From: Candidatus Gastranaerophilales bacterium
Lineage (GTDB): Bacteria > Cyanobacteriota > Vampirovibrionia > Gastranaerophilales > Gastranaerophilaceae
Length of the DNA: 64,000 nucleotides
NCBI GenBank assembly: GCA_944325155.1
Contig: CALUYY010000005.1
Coordinates: 1 to 64,000, forward strand
Direction of reading: 5' to 3'
A program made the translations under genes and the position numbers. The notes beneath the pieces are model-generated. The model ran no database searches and was not told the origin of the DNA. It saw nothing but the letters and a program-made list of their open reading frames with translations. Positions 1-8,606 of this stretch are shown here, one piece after another; the first letter of the stretch is position 1, and each line of letters begins with the position of its first letter.

Positions 1-2465
1 TTAAATGTCATATTATTATTTTTTAATACATCATCTCTTTTACCCAGTTTCAATGTTGTTTGATAAAGATACATATCCGCTTCGCCTTCAACATCGTTAT
101 TTAATATGACGGTGCCTGTGTTATCGCCTGTTATGTAGATTTTGTAATTATCTTCTGGTTTTTTTATTGTAATCATGCCATTTTCATCGGGTTCTAAGAA
201 TGCACCCGGATTTCCTTCAACAATGGCATAAGTTGAAATTGAATCAGGCTCAATGCTCATTGGTTCCGTATTAACAAATGTATATATTCCGCCGCCTTTT
301 TCACCCGATATTTTATCATCAATTTGGATTGTGCCGTTATCGGTTGCTTCCAAAATAAGGCTTGAAGCTTCGGTCATTACCATACCCGAAGTTGTGGTGT
401 CGTATGCGGAAGCGCTTGATGCTTCTGCTACGGGGACAATGATATTTGGTGCCATATGAATGGCATTTTCATCTTTAACGCCGTTTGAGATTGTATAGTT
501 GCCTGAAATTAAAGAAGTTTTTCCGTCATTTGCGGCAATTTTAACATTTCTTCTTGAATAAATGGCGCCGCCCAAAGCTTCATTTTCTTCGCTTTCTGCG
601 TAGTTACCCGTAAAATTTGAATTAACAAAGACGGTTTCCGCTTCGGGGATTATATTATTATAAAATGTTTTAATGTCTTCCGTTATGGCACCTTCTTGGG
701 AATTAGCCTGGGATACAATCCCTTCAACCATTGAATCATAATTTTGTTCAACTTGTGCAATTTCATCTTGCGTTGCACCGGTTTGCTCCATATAGGAAAT
801 AAAACTTTCTTTTGTAATATCAATACTTATTATTAAGGGTTTTTCACCGTTTTGAAGCCTGTTTTTAAGATTGTCGGATGTAATCATAGCGCCGGATGTT
901 GAATCGCCGTATATACCAAAGTGCATTTTTTCGCCGTCTGTTTTGGTAATGTTAAATTGATAGCCCATTATTGTTCTATCCTGCGCCAAATCAATCGTGC
1001 CGTTATAATATGCGCCGCCTTTTGCGCCTCTTTCGATAAATTGGGGAGTATAATAAGTATCGGACATCGGGGCGGCTTGTATTTTTTCTTTAATATAGTT
1101 ATTTATAAAGTTTGTGTTTTCAACGGTTTTAACGCTTCCTATCATTTCAAGAGAAATTGCACCTTCGTTATTTGTAAAGGTTGAATCTTCAATTTTATCA
1201 ATTGTGCCGAATTGATTGTATATTGCACCGTAGCCTTTATTGTTTTCAAAATTAACATTTGAAATTAAATTTATTTTGGGTAAATTACCGTATATTGAAC
1301 CTGCCATACCGCGTTCTTCGCCAATGGGAATAATAGCGCTTGCAATGCCTGCGCTTTCATTATTTAAAAATTCGGTATCTTTAATAAGGACAATATCTCC
1401 CGTATTATAAAGACCGATTTCGTTTCCATTAAAAGAAGAATCGGTTATGATATCAATCTCATCGGCATTAAGAATTCCTGCAATATTTTGGTTAAAAATT
1501 GAATTTTCGATTGTATCAATTTGTCCGTATTCGTTTAATATTCCGTAATTATTATTTTCAAATGTCGAATTTGAAATTTTATCAATGCCGAAATTTTCTT
1601 CGCTTGGAGAAACATTTAACATAGGGGACGCAGAATCCGATTTAAGCATAGAATCGGGCATAATCCCCGCAGAATTATAAATTCCCGTTTCATTATTTTT
1701 GAAGGTTGAATCACTTATCTCGCCTATATGATAATTGTTTGCAACACCCGTTTCATTTGTGTCAAAGTTAGAATTTGTTATTTTTGAAATTTCGCCTCTG
1801 TTGAAAACACCTTCACTAAGACCTGAAAATTTTGAATCGTTTATTGTGCCTATCTGAGCATTATTTTCAATGCCTGCTGCACCTGAAGAGCTTTCATACA
1901 GCGATATATCTTTTTCAAAGGAAGGTAATGTATCATAGATAAAAGTTGAATTATCAATATTTTGAATGTAGCCTGAATTATAAATGCCGGTTTCATTATT
2001 CATAAATGTTGAATCCGCAATTGTTGAAATTAAATTTTCATTATAAATTGCGGCATCATTATAGATAAAATCGGAATCGGTTATTGATGAAATCAATCCG
2101 TTATTTAAAAGACCCGTATAGTTATCTTGAAAATGAGACGATGTAACGGTTGAAATATCGCCGTAATTTAAAAGACCGCCGCCCGAATAATCATATGAGC
2201 CGTTCATTAAAAAAGAAGTTGATTCAATTTTATTTACCACACCTTGGTTTGTAAGAGCAAAAACTCCATAGTAGCTCGTTTCTTCCGTCGGCTCAACATT
2301 GACACCCATATAATTGTTACCCGAAATAACAAAATCGCCGTCTGAATTTTCATTTATCTGCGGAGTAAAAAAATCGGCTGCAAGTGAAGGCGCGGTTATA
2401 AATGAAAGAGCGCACAGCGCAAGCATAAAACCTTTGCGATTTTTAAAAACCTCATATAAACTCAT
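1..2465 (-). CDS. Secreted beta-helix / autotransporter-like surface protein, C-terminal part beyond the left edge
   Basis: The minus-strand frame is open from the ATG at 2465 to the left edge, so at least 821 residues are present and the gene is incomplete. An AAAGGA ribosome site lies just upstream. Residues 1-30 form a clear signal peptide (basic start, hydrophobic core, cleavage near SLAA). After it come many imperfect repeats of about 15-22 residues of the form I-x-x-I-x-[DN]-S-x-F-x-x-N-x-[TA]-G-I-x-N. Each begins a new turn of a predicted right-handed parallel beta-helix, as in pectate-lyase-like adhesins and autotransporter passengers. The part nearest the edge changes to G-T-V-I-L-N-N-D-V type strands, also typical of passengers. 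A C-terminal beta-barrel or anchor would lie outside the window. Likely exported and surface-exposed; the ligand is unknown. Coding status is strong because the repeat pattern holds over the whole frame. Confidence 0.85.
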   Translation of the reverse strand, partial: MSLYEVFKNRKGFMLALCALSFITAPSLAADFFTPQINENSDGDFVISGNNYMGVNVEPTEETSYYGVFALTNQGVVNKIESTSFLMNGSYDYSGGGLLNYGDISTVTSSHFQDNYTGLLNNGLISSITDSDFIYNDAAIYNENLISTIADSTFMNNETGIYNSGYIQNIDNSTFIYDTLPSFEKDISLYESSSGAAGIENNAQIGTINDSKFSGLSEGVFNRGEISKITNSNFDTNETGVANNYHIGEISDSTFKNNETGIYNSAGIMPDSMLKSDSASPMLNVSPSEENFGIDKISNSTFENNNYGILNEYGQIDTIENSIFNQNIAGILNADEIDIITDSSFNGNEIGLYNTGDIVLIKDTEFLNNESAGIASAIIPIGEERGMAGSIYGNLPKINLISNVNFENNKGYGAIYNQFGTIDKIEDSTFTNNEGAISLEMIGSVKTVENTNFINNYIKEKIQAAPMSDTYYTPQFIERGAKGGAYYNGTIDLAQDRTIMGYQFNITKTDGEKMHFGIYGDSTSGAMITSDNLKNRLQNGEKPLIISIDITKESFISYMEQTGATQDEIAQVEQNYDSMVEGIVSQANSQEGAITEDIKTFYNNIIPEAETVFVNSNFTGNYAESEENEALGGAIYSRRNVKIAANDGKTSLISGNYTISNGVKDENAIHMAPNIIVPVAEASSASAYDTTTSGMVMTEASSLILEATDNGTIQIDDKISGEKGGGIYTFVNTEPMSIEPDSISTYAIVEGNPGAFLEPDENGMITIKKPEDNYKIYITGDNTGTVILNNDVEGEADMYLYQTTLKLGKRDDVLKNNNMTF

Positions 2466-2660
2466 TTTTCTATTCCTTTCGAGAATATCTCTCTTTAACG
2501 CTCCATCCTTGTTTTATACACAGAAATTTGTTAAATTCACTTCGTATAATATCCGCCATGTATTACGGCAAAAACCCCGCTTATCTTTAGCTTTAGTTAA
2601 GAAATATTAAGATGATTTTTAAAAATTCAGATTTTATTTCTTTTCTTAAAGAAAAGTTTT

Positions 2661-2669
2661 TGTTAAAAT
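2661..2669 (+). promoter_or_regulatory. Extended -10 promoter of queD, leaderless geometry
   Basis: TGTTAAAAT fits an extended -10 (TGnTAAAAT). Only 6 nt separate it from the ATG at 2676, so transcription should begin at or next to the start codon. No Shine-Dalgarno is present. tsaE at 37437 has the identical box at nearly the same distance. Confidence 0.55.
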
Positions 2670-2675
2670 CCAATT

Positions 2676-3032
2676 ATGTATGAAGTTCGGATAGAAACAA
2701 ATTTTTCATCGGCGCACCACCTTTTAAATTACAAAGGTAAGTGCGAAAATATGCACGGGCATAATTGGAAAGTTGAAGTAAGCGTCAGGGGCGAAATTTT
2801 AGATAAATCAAACATTCTTGTCGATTTTAAAGTCTTGAAGAAAAAAGTGAATGAAATTATAGATTATCTTGATCATAAAGATTTAAACGAGCTTCCCGAA
2901 TTTAAGGGGGTTTCGCCAAGCTCCGAGATTATTGCAAAATATATTTTTGATGAAGTTAAAAAAGAATTTGAAAACGTTTCAAAAGTAAGCGTTTATGAAA
3001 CTCCGACTTCATGCGCCACATACAGTTTATAA
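2676..3032 (+). CDS. queD: 6-carboxytetrahydropterin synthase (QueD/PTPS family)
   Basis: A 118-residue protein of the usual length for the 6-pyruvoyltetrahydropterin synthase/QueD family. Zinc ligands are visible: SSAHH (His15) and the pair HGH at 27-29. Cys23 sits in the position of the catalytic cysteine (KCENMHGHNW), a DHKDLN segment near residue 67 carries the catalytic His, and YETPTS near the C-terminus carries the substrate-binding Glu. Family members turn dihydroneopterin triphosphate into 6-carboxytetrahydropterin, the first committed step to the queuosine precursor preQ0. No queC, queE or queF is nearby, so the pathway assignment rests on the family alone. A pterin-making paralogue is possible. 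The uppP start codon follows 10 nt after the stop, so the two genes are probably co-transcribed. Confidence 0.88.
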   Translation: MYEVRIETNFSSAHHLLNYKGKCENMHGHNWKVEVSVRGEILDKSNILVDFKVLKKKVNEIIDYLDHKDLNELPEFKGVSPSSEIIAKYIFDEVKKEFENVSKVSVYETPTSCATYSL

Positions 3033-3042
3033 GAAGGATAAA

Positions 3043-3873
3043 ATGCAAACTCTGCAAGCGGTTATAATGGGAGCTTTTCAAGGATTAACGGAATTTTTAC
3101 CCGTTTCAAGCTCGGGACATATCGTTTTATCTTCCGCTTTATATAAACTTATTACGGGTGCTAATTTTGAAATTGTAACAAATGAAGAAATATTTTTTGA
3201 TATTTTAATTCACTTGTCAACGCTTTTTGCCGTTATAATTTATTTTTTTAATGATATTAAAGAAATTTTTAAAGGTTTTTTCAAAGCGGTTAAAAGCAGA
3301 GATTATAAAAACGAAGATTTTAAATTTTTGATTTATATTTTAATATCAACAATGATAACCTGCATTTTCGGATTTTTAATTAAAGATTATGCTCACAAAT
3401 TAACGCAAAATCCCTTTATTGTAAGCCTTATGATAATGTTAACGGGTGTTGTCTTATTTTTAAGCGAAAAATTTAAAAACAAAGAAAACAAAACGGATTT
3501 TAAAACGGCGCTTTTTGTCGGGCTGGCGCAAGGTTTTGCGGTTTTTCCGGGGTTGTCGCGCTCGGGAATGACAATATCTGCCGCAATTTTTAAGGGAGTC
3601 AAAAGAATAGACGCAGCCAAATTTTCTTTTATTTTGAGCATTCCGATTATAATTTTAGCTTCTTTAATTTATCCTTTAATTACATTCGACCTTAAAGAAG
3701 TTCAAAATTTTAATATGACGGCAATTGTTTCGGGGATGATAACATCATTTGTTATCGGATATATTTGTATTAAATTTTTTATGAAATTTTTGGAAAAAAG
3801 CACGCTCAGGGGTTTTGCTTATTACTGCTGGATATTTGGCGGTATTTGCGCTTTAATCTTTTTTATAAATTAA
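3043..3873 (+). CDS. uppP: Undecaprenyl-diphosphatase (UppP/BacA)
   Basis: A 276-residue multi-spanning membrane enzyme that dephosphorylates undecaprenyl diphosphate to recycle the lipid carrier for peptidoglycan and O-antigen synthesis. The two family signatures are present: GLTEFLPVSSSGH near the N-terminus and PGLSRSGMT in the second half. About eight hydrophobic segments are visible. The ATG at 3043 is chosen because an AAGGAT ribosome site precedes it. The longer in-frame start at 2995 lies inside queD and would add a non-homologous basic tail. The 3' end overlaps the convergent phosphoesterase gene by 4 nt. Confidence 0.95.
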   Translation: MQTLQAVIMGAFQGLTEFLPVSSSGHIVLSSALYKLITGANFEIVTNEEIFFDILIHLSTLFAVIIYFFNDIKEIFKGFFKAVKSRDYKNEDFKFLIYILISTMITCIFGFLIKDYAHKLTQNPFIVSLMIMLTGVVLFLSEKFKNKENKTDFKTALFVGLAQGFAVFPGLSRSGMTISAAIFKGVKRIDAAKFSFILSIPIIILASLIYPLITFDLKEVQNFNMTAIVSGMITSFVIGYICIKFFMKFLEKSTLRGFAYYCWIFGGICALIFFIN

Positions 3874-5636
3874 GCAATCCGGCCGTAGCTTTGAATGGCG
3901 GAATTTGTTTTAAGGCTTTGGATTTTTGACATTAAAAGCGGGCTGTATAAATTATTTTGCGTCTGCAATTCAGGATTTTGCCCTTTCGTTTCGGGAATAG
4001 TTGCCGTTTTTGAGGTTTGTATAATTTTTATTCTGCCGTCATCTTTAACGGTTAATTTGTCTTTTGAGGAGTGTTTGTTTATATAGTTAATTGTGAGTTT
4101 ATCTTTGTCATAATCAAATGTTTTATCAATTGTTTTATGAGTCATTGTATCGGGGGTAAAAACGGGATATTCCGTTCCTTTTGCAACAAAGCTGTCATAG
4201 CATACATTATAGGTTTTATCGGAAGGATTATTTATGTCAATCGGGGTTATATTTCCGTTTTTATCGACAAAATTTAATTCTTTTAAATCTCCCTTGTTAT
4301 CCGCAACATAAGTTAAACCGGACACATGTAAAATCCCCGGCTCTCCGGTTTCATTTGAAAAAGTTGCGCTTAGCGATTCTTTTATTGCCTGAACAATTTC
4401 TTTTTCGGTCATCTTTTTAACAAGAAGCGTATTTTTTAAAGGGGTGGATTCTGTTATATCACGCTCTGTAAGGGTGCCTTTTTTCGGAACCTTTCTTGTG
4501 TTTGCGGCATTAATAAATGCAATATCCGCACCCGTTTCCGTTTTCATTGCATCGCACATAAAATGTGTCCAGGCGCTTGGTGTTATGCGTCTGTTTTCCG
4601 GAAGCGGGTCAATATCTTCAACGTTTCCTATAACGGGAGAAGGACCCATTGTAGCATCTTTCAGGTAATTTAATACGGGGCTTTTTTCCTGATTGGTGGG
4701 AATTAACTCATTGTTTGCAGCCGTTATATCACCGTTTTGGTCAAATTCAACATTTAAGATGCCGACATTTCTTGCATTTTCGCCTGTCTGAACAATTACA
4801 ATCGGGTCATTATCGGCATTATAAAAAAGATTTTCATTCGGCGTAATGCCGTCCACTTCCGTATGGGAATGACCTCCCACAATAATATCAACACCATGCA
4901 ACAGGGGTGCGATTTGTTTATCTTTGTCGTTACCTATGTGGGACACAAGAATAATTTTGTTAACCCCTTGTTCTTGCAGTTTTTTGGCTTCTTCATTAAC
5001 CGATTGAACAGATTGTTCGAGGGTTTCGGGGGTAATTCCTTCAAGTTTTCTTTGATCGTTGCCCGTAACTTTAACCAAATCGGGGGGCATAAGACCTATA
5101 AGGCCGTATTTATTGCCGTTTACATCCTCTATAATTGATTTTTGTATATTTTGATAAAATGCATTTCCGTTCGGCACATTCGCATTTGCGGCTAAAAATT
5201 TAGTTTTATCGGGGTAGATAAAATCATACAGTTTGCTTATAGTACTGTCAAATTCGTGGTTTCCGACGGCCGAGGCGTCTATTCCCATTCTTGATAAAAG
5301 ATTTACAATAAGTTTATTTTTCTTATCATCGCCGCCGGAAAAATTGTCGCCCGCTGAAATTTTAAGCGCGTCAACACCTTGTTCGCTGACGGTTTTATCA
5401 AATTTATCGGACGCTGCCACCATGCCTGACATATTATCAACGTTGCCATGCATGTCGTTTATATAAAAAATGCTTAATTTTGTTTTATTTTGGGGAATTG
5501 AAGCCGAAGAAGACTTTTGGGGCAATGAAATATCGGCTTTTACCCCTGATTGCATATATAAGGGCTTATATGAAGGAATTGCATTTATCATACGAAGATA
5601 AAACATGTAAAGGAAAAAAATTGCCCGCAGAAACAA
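3870..5636 (-). CDS. 5'-nucleotidase / UDP-sugar hydrolase-type metallophosphoesterase
   Basis: A protein of up to 588 residues with the two-domain layout of the 5'-nucleotidase family. The N-terminal calcineurin-like domain shows the metal motifs INDMHGN (Asp61, His63), SAGDNF (Asp97), GNHEFD (125-130), a later SHIGND and GGHSHTEVD. The C-terminal half (about 330-545) has the 5_nucleotid_C look, with NAANTRK and a substrate-binding region. Family members hydrolyse nucleotides or related phosphoesters in the periplasm. The start is uncertain: a TTG at 5636 gives the longest frame and a hydrophobic, weakly signal-like leader, while ATG codons lie at 5606 and 5591 without a convincing ribosome site. 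It follows the DtxR-like gene by 4 nt, suggesting co-transcription and perhaps metal-linked regulation. About 60 residues at the C-terminus are low-complexity and polar. Confidence 0.85.
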   Translation of the reverse strand: MFLRAIFFLYMFYLRMINAIPSYKPLYMQSGVKADISLPQKSSSASIPQNKTKLSIFYINDMHGNVDNMSGMVAASDKFDKTVSEQGVDALKISAGDNFSGGDDKKNKLIVNLLSRMGIDASAVGNHEFDSTISKLYDFIYPDKTKFLAANANVPNGNAFYQNIQKSIIEDVNGNKYGLIGLMPPDLVKVTGNDQRKLEGITPETLEQSVQSVNEEAKKLQEQGVNKIILVSHIGNDKDKQIAPLLHGVDIIVGGHSHTEVDGITPNENLFYNADNDPIVIVQTGENARNVGILNVEFDQNGDITAANNELIPTNQEKSPVLNYLKDATMGPSPVIGNVEDIDPLPENRRITPSAWTHFMCDAMKTETGADIAFINAANTRKVPKKGTLTERDITESTPLKNTLLVKKMTEKEIVQAIKESLSATFSNETGEPGILHVSGLTYVADNKGDLKELNFVDKNGNITPIDINNPSDKTYNVCYDSFVAKGTEYPVFTPDTMTHKTIDKTFDYDKDKLTINYINKHSSKDKLTVKDDGRIKIIQTSKTATIPETKGQNPELQTQNNLYSPLLMSKIQSLKTNSAIQSYGRIA

Positions 5637-5640
5637 AAAA

Positions 5641-6177
5641 TCATACGGAAATGTTACATCCCGAACAATCGGGTTTTTTGCCGTTTTCCATCATATATTC
5701 AATACATTTTGCACATTTTTCCGTCATTTCGCCATATTCAAGATATTGTTTAAATCCTTCAATCCACCTTGGGGCGCTGCACGGGCAGAAGTTAAGAAAA
5801 TCTATAAAATAATTAAATCTTTCAAGCAAAAAGTCATTTAAGTGATATTCAATCGAATCAACCGTTTCATCCATATTTTTTTTATCGACGAGTAAAAATT
5901 TTTCCAAAAAAAGAGCGGTTGTATTTTTCCTTTGTTCGATTATTCTTGCATATCTTGCGCCTTTATCAAGAAGTTTTATTCCTTTATAGGGCTTATATTC
6001 AATAAATTCTTTCTTTTGAAGAGCTTTTATGCCGTCCAGCGTGGAAGCAGCGTTAAAACCGAGAATTTCGCCGATGTCTTTCGGGGTTAATTTGTCTTTT
6101 TTGATTGATAACTTATAAATTGTATATAAATATTTTTCCAGACTTTTTGTAAGCTTTTCCATTTTATACTGCTCCAT
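5641..6177 (-). CDS. DtxR/MntR-like metal-responsive repressor with Cys-rich C-terminus
   Basis: A 178-residue protein. Residues 6-75 are a winged helix in the DtxR/MntR/IdeR style (LYTIYKLSI, LTPKDIGEILGF as helix-turn-helix, then KALQKKEFIEY). The following segment DSIEYHLNDFLLERF matches the family's metal-binding and dimerisation helix. The C-terminal part carries six cysteines in three pairs (CPC, CAKC, CSGC), more than in classic DtxR, so an extra zinc or iron-sulfur site is possible. The start is either the ATG at 6177, which lies 6 nt after a -10 box (leaderless), or the ATG at 6162, preceded by GGAG. The palindromic operator in its promoter points to autoregulation. Which metal it senses cannot be read from the sequence. 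Confidence 0.82.
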   Translation of the reverse strand: MEQYKMEKLTKSLEKYLYTIYKLSIKKDKLTPKDIGEILGFNAASTLDGIKALQKKEFIEYKPYKGIKLLDKGARYARIIEQRKNTTALFLEKFLLVDKKNMDETVDSIEYHLNDFLLERFNYFIDFLNFCPCSAPRWIEGFKQYLEYGEMTEKCAKCIEYMMENGKKPDCSGCNISV

Positions 6178-6182
6178 AATTT

Positions 6183-6212
6183 TATTATATGGTATACCAT
6201 ATAATATTTCAA
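6183..6212 (-). promoter_or_regulatory. Promoter with 24-bp perfect palindrome (probable operator) of the DtxR-like gene
   Basis: On the minus strand a -35 TTGAAA (6207-6212) and a -10 TATAAT (6184-6189) are separated by exactly 17 nt. A perfect 24-bp palindrome at 6183-6206, centred on GGTATACC, fills the spacer and the -10. A second imperfect site, TTATGGTATGACATAA at 6219-6234, lies just upstream of the -35. This is the layout expected for a repressor that blocks polymerase at its own gene. Confidence 0.7.
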
Positions 6213-6265
6213 GTATAGTTATGGTATGACATAATAATATAGAATAAGGCTTAATTTTACATCAT

Positions 6266-7633
6266 CTACTTAAAGGTATTAAAAGCTTCATCGTCCACAT
6301 TTTTCATAAATTCTTTGTGGAAAAGTTCAAACGATAATGCTTTATTTGCATCTTTATTCATTTTATCGTATCTGTATTGGGTCCATAATCTTGTAATTAA
6401 AGAAAGGGTAAAGCCCATAAACAGAAGGCTGAATGCATAAGGAACACCCGTTATGAAGGCTTTTTCTTTTGTAAGACGTTTTAATTCATCCTTTGCATTT
6501 GTATTTTTTGCTTTTGAAACGGCTTGTGCAATTTTTGGAAGATCGGCACGTTTGGGGACGTCTTTTATTTTGCCTTCCGCCGTTTTTTGAATTAAGTCGG
6601 GGAATTTGTTTTTATTTGCGAGAATTCTTTTAAATCCCGCATCAAACAGGGAGCTTCCGAATATTGTATAGAAAACAACAAGGGGAACTCTTGTCCAAAC
6701 TTCTTTATGGTCTAATTCGCCTCTGTCTTTTGCGGCTTTTGAATACCCGAAAAGCCCGCTTATTGCGGTAAGCGCCAATTGCCCTTTGCTTAAGGCAAGT
6801 TTTCCTTTATCCTCATCAAAATCAAATTTTAAATATTCACCTAAAAATTTATCGAGTCCTTCCTTCTTAATTCCTTTTTTGTGTAATTTTTCGGATATTT
6901 TTTTGCCGGGTTCAAGAATTGTTTCAGATATTTTTTGAAGGGTTTTTGAATCTTTTCCTTTTGTTGCAAGTATAATCCCGCCCGCAAGCGCAAGGGCGGA
7001 ATAAATTCCCGCTTTTAAAAGCTGCCTTTTAGAATGTTTTTCAACTTTTTGCTGTTGTTCTTTGTTTTCTTCCTGAGTATCGTTTAAGTTTGCAATATTG
7101 TTAAAATCAGCTTTTTTAAAGGCTTTTAAAGTAAATAAATTTTTTGCGAAACTCAAATTATATTCAGCAACCGGTATACAGGCGCATGCAAGCGCAATTC
7201 CCGCTTTTGTTGCAATTGATTGGTTTTTTATTGTGTCCGTAAGTGTTTTATTATTTTTAATGGTCTCAACGCTTTTCGGGATTAATTCAACAACTTTATC
7301 TTTAATTTCTTTAGGCTGAATTGTTTTAAAAATTTTATTTCTGAATAAATGTTCGCCTATAACGGGCGGGGCAAAATAAAAAATTGCCGATTCCAAAAAT
7401 TCTAAAAAGCTCATCTCGGCAAAATCCGCTTTGCTTCTTGAAAAAACGGCTTTGGGGAGCCAGTTTGTCGCCGTGTCTTGAATAAATCTTGTGCTTGATA
7501 AATTTTCCTGGGATTTTATAAACGTATCTAAAACTTTTATGCCGAAATCGGAACCTTTGAATTGGACGTTATTTCTTTTATTTTCGGCATTTGAATTATT
7601 TATGTAAAAATTATTGTTAATTGCTTCAAACAT
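6266..7633 (-). CDS. Unknown membrane protein with N-terminal VQFKG motif
   Basis: A 455-residue protein not recognised as a known family. The N-terminus is polar and Asn-rich, with no signal peptide, and contains VQFKG at residues 23-27, the motif shared with three other proteins in this window. Hydrophobic segments occur around residues 85-100, 155-180, 210-225, 285-300, 325-345 and 400-420, so it probably sits in a membrane with several helices. Between them are charged, helix-rich stretches, including a Gln/Glu/Lys run near 190-205. The start is well supported by AAGGGG 8 nt upstream. A strong promoter lies about 190 nt upstream, leaving a structured leader. The role is unknown; the style resembles the 879-residue protein at 42346 but no clear homology is visible. 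Confidence 0.75.
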   Translation of the reverse strand: MFEAINNNFYINNSNAENKRNNVQFKGSDFGIKVLDTFIKSQENLSSTRFIQDTATNWLPKAVFSRSKADFAEMSFLEFLESAIFYFAPPVIGEHLFRNKIFKTIQPKEIKDKVVELIPKSVETIKNNKTLTDTIKNQSIATKAGIALACACIPVAEYNLSFAKNLFTLKAFKKADFNNIANLNDTQEENKEQQQKVEKHSKRQLLKAGIYSALALAGGIILATKGKDSKTLQKISETILEPGKKISEKLHKKGIKKEGLDKFLGEYLKFDFDEDKGKLALSKGQLALTAISGLFGYSKAAKDRGELDHKEVWTRVPLVVFYTIFGSSLFDAGFKRILANKNKFPDLIQKTAEGKIKDVPKRADLPKIAQAVSKAKNTNAKDELKRLTKEKAFITGVPYAFSLLFMGFTLSLITRLWTQYRYDKMNKDANKALSFELFHKEFMKNVDDEAFNTFK

Positions 7634-7824
7634 TGATTTTTTCCCCTTATAAATCTTTATTCAACCGCTTTTTTATTCCAAGCGGGCTTTAAGACTTTTA
7701 ATAATCGCAAGATAAAAACTTAAAAATGAGCCCTTAAAAATTACAGGCTGCACATTATTGTATCTTGCATTATTAAAATAGATTTATAAGACGGCAATTT
7801 TAAACCTTTCCTTTTGCATGACAG

Positions 7825-7853
7825 ATATTATATAAAACAAAAATATGTGTCAA
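7825..7853 (-). promoter_or_regulatory. Consensus-like promoter upstream of the 455-aa membrane protein
   Basis: On the minus strand TTGACA (7848-7853) and TAATAT (7825-7830) are spaced by 17 nt; a TATAAT at 7827-7832 gives 15 nt. The gene start at 7633 is about 190 nt downstream. The leader contains small inverted repeats, for example CCGCTT with AAGCGG near 7655-7680. It overlaps the upstream region of the divergent 7888 gene. Confidence 0.5.
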
Positions 7854-7887
7854 TAATACAATTAAAACGTAGTATAATAATTTAACA

Positions 7888-8595
7888 ATGGAAAGATATA
7901 AAAGACATTTATCAATAGAAAATTTTGATTCCGGCAAACAGGAAAAAATCAAAAACGCAAAGGTCTTAATAGCGGGGCTCGGAGGATTGGGGAGCTTTGT
8001 TTTATATAATCTTGCTTCAATCGGAATTTTAAATTTGGGACTTGTTGAATTTGATAAGGTTGATATAACAAATTTTAACCGCCAGATTATATATAATTTT
8101 TCCGATTTGGGCAAAGAAAAAATCGCCCGTGCAAAAGAAAACATTTTAAAATTCAATCCCGATTTAAAAATTGAAACTTTTAACAAAAAGCTTGATGAAG
8201 ATAATGTTGATGAAATAATCAAAAATTATGACATTATAATAGATTGTCTTGATAATTATAAAGGAAAGTTTTTATTAAACGATTCTTGCCTTAAATTTGA
8301 TAAAACGCTTATTTTTGGCGGAGTTGAAGAATTTTCGGGGCAGATTGCGGTTATAGATAAAAAAAGCGCCTGCCTGAGATGCATTTTTCCGGATTTTGAC
8401 CTTAATAAACCCGTCAAAAAAGGAATTATAAGCCCGGTTGTATCGGAAATTGCTTCAATTCAGGCAATGGAAACATTTAAGATAATAACAAACGATAAAA
8501 ACATTTTATATAATACCTTGCTTACAATAGATTTTAAAAAAACCGAATATAAAAAGCTTTCGCTTGCAAAAAACAAATTATGTACGCTTCATTAG
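7888..8595 (+). CDS. ThiF/MoeB/HesA-family E1-like adenylyltransferase
   Basis: A 235-residue protein with the E1-like fold used to adenylate the C-terminal glycine of ubiquitin-like sulfur carriers (ThiS, MoaD). It has the nucleotide motif GLGGLGS near residue 31, the Arg/Asp-rich segment DKVDITNFNRQ, DCLDNYKGKFLLND, and a CLRC zinc half-site near 158-161. The second CxxC pair that usually completes the zinc site is reduced to a single Cys near the C-terminus (KNKLCTLH), so the zinc site may be incomplete or completed differently. cysK starts 11 nt downstream, which suggests a sulfur-transfer role linked to cysteine synthesis, but no carrier protein gene is visible here. ThiF versus MoeB cannot be decided. 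A TATAAT box at 7873-7878 sits 9 nt before the ATG with no ribosome site. Confidence 0.85.
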   Translation: MERYKRHLSIENFDSGKQEKIKNAKVLIAGLGGLGSFVLYNLASIGILNLGLVEFDKVDITNFNRQIIYNFSDLGKEKIARAKENILKFNPDLKIETFNKKLDEDNVDEIIKNYDIIIDCLDNYKGKFLLNDSCLKFDKTLIFGGVEEFSGQIAVIDKKSACLRCIFPDFDLNKPVKKGIISPVVSEIASIQAMETFKIITNDKNILYNTLLTIDFKKTEYKKLSLAKNKLCTLH

Positions 8596-8606
8596 GGAGA
8601 AAAAAT

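Noticed and set aside
1-2465. CRISPR-like or DNA-level tandem repeats
   Set aside because: The periodicity exists only at protein level (beta-helix turns). The DNA units differ and have no constant spacer length.
7640-7830. Riboswitch in the leader of the 455-aa membrane protein
   Set aside because: Small inverted repeats are present, but they match no riboswitch core known to me and the gene's role gives no ligand hint.
7800-8222. 140-residue open frame on the minus strand
   Set aside because: It runs antisense through the ThiF-like gene, which has clear family motifs. It is a shadow frame rich in Ser/Leu/Ile without a ribosome site.
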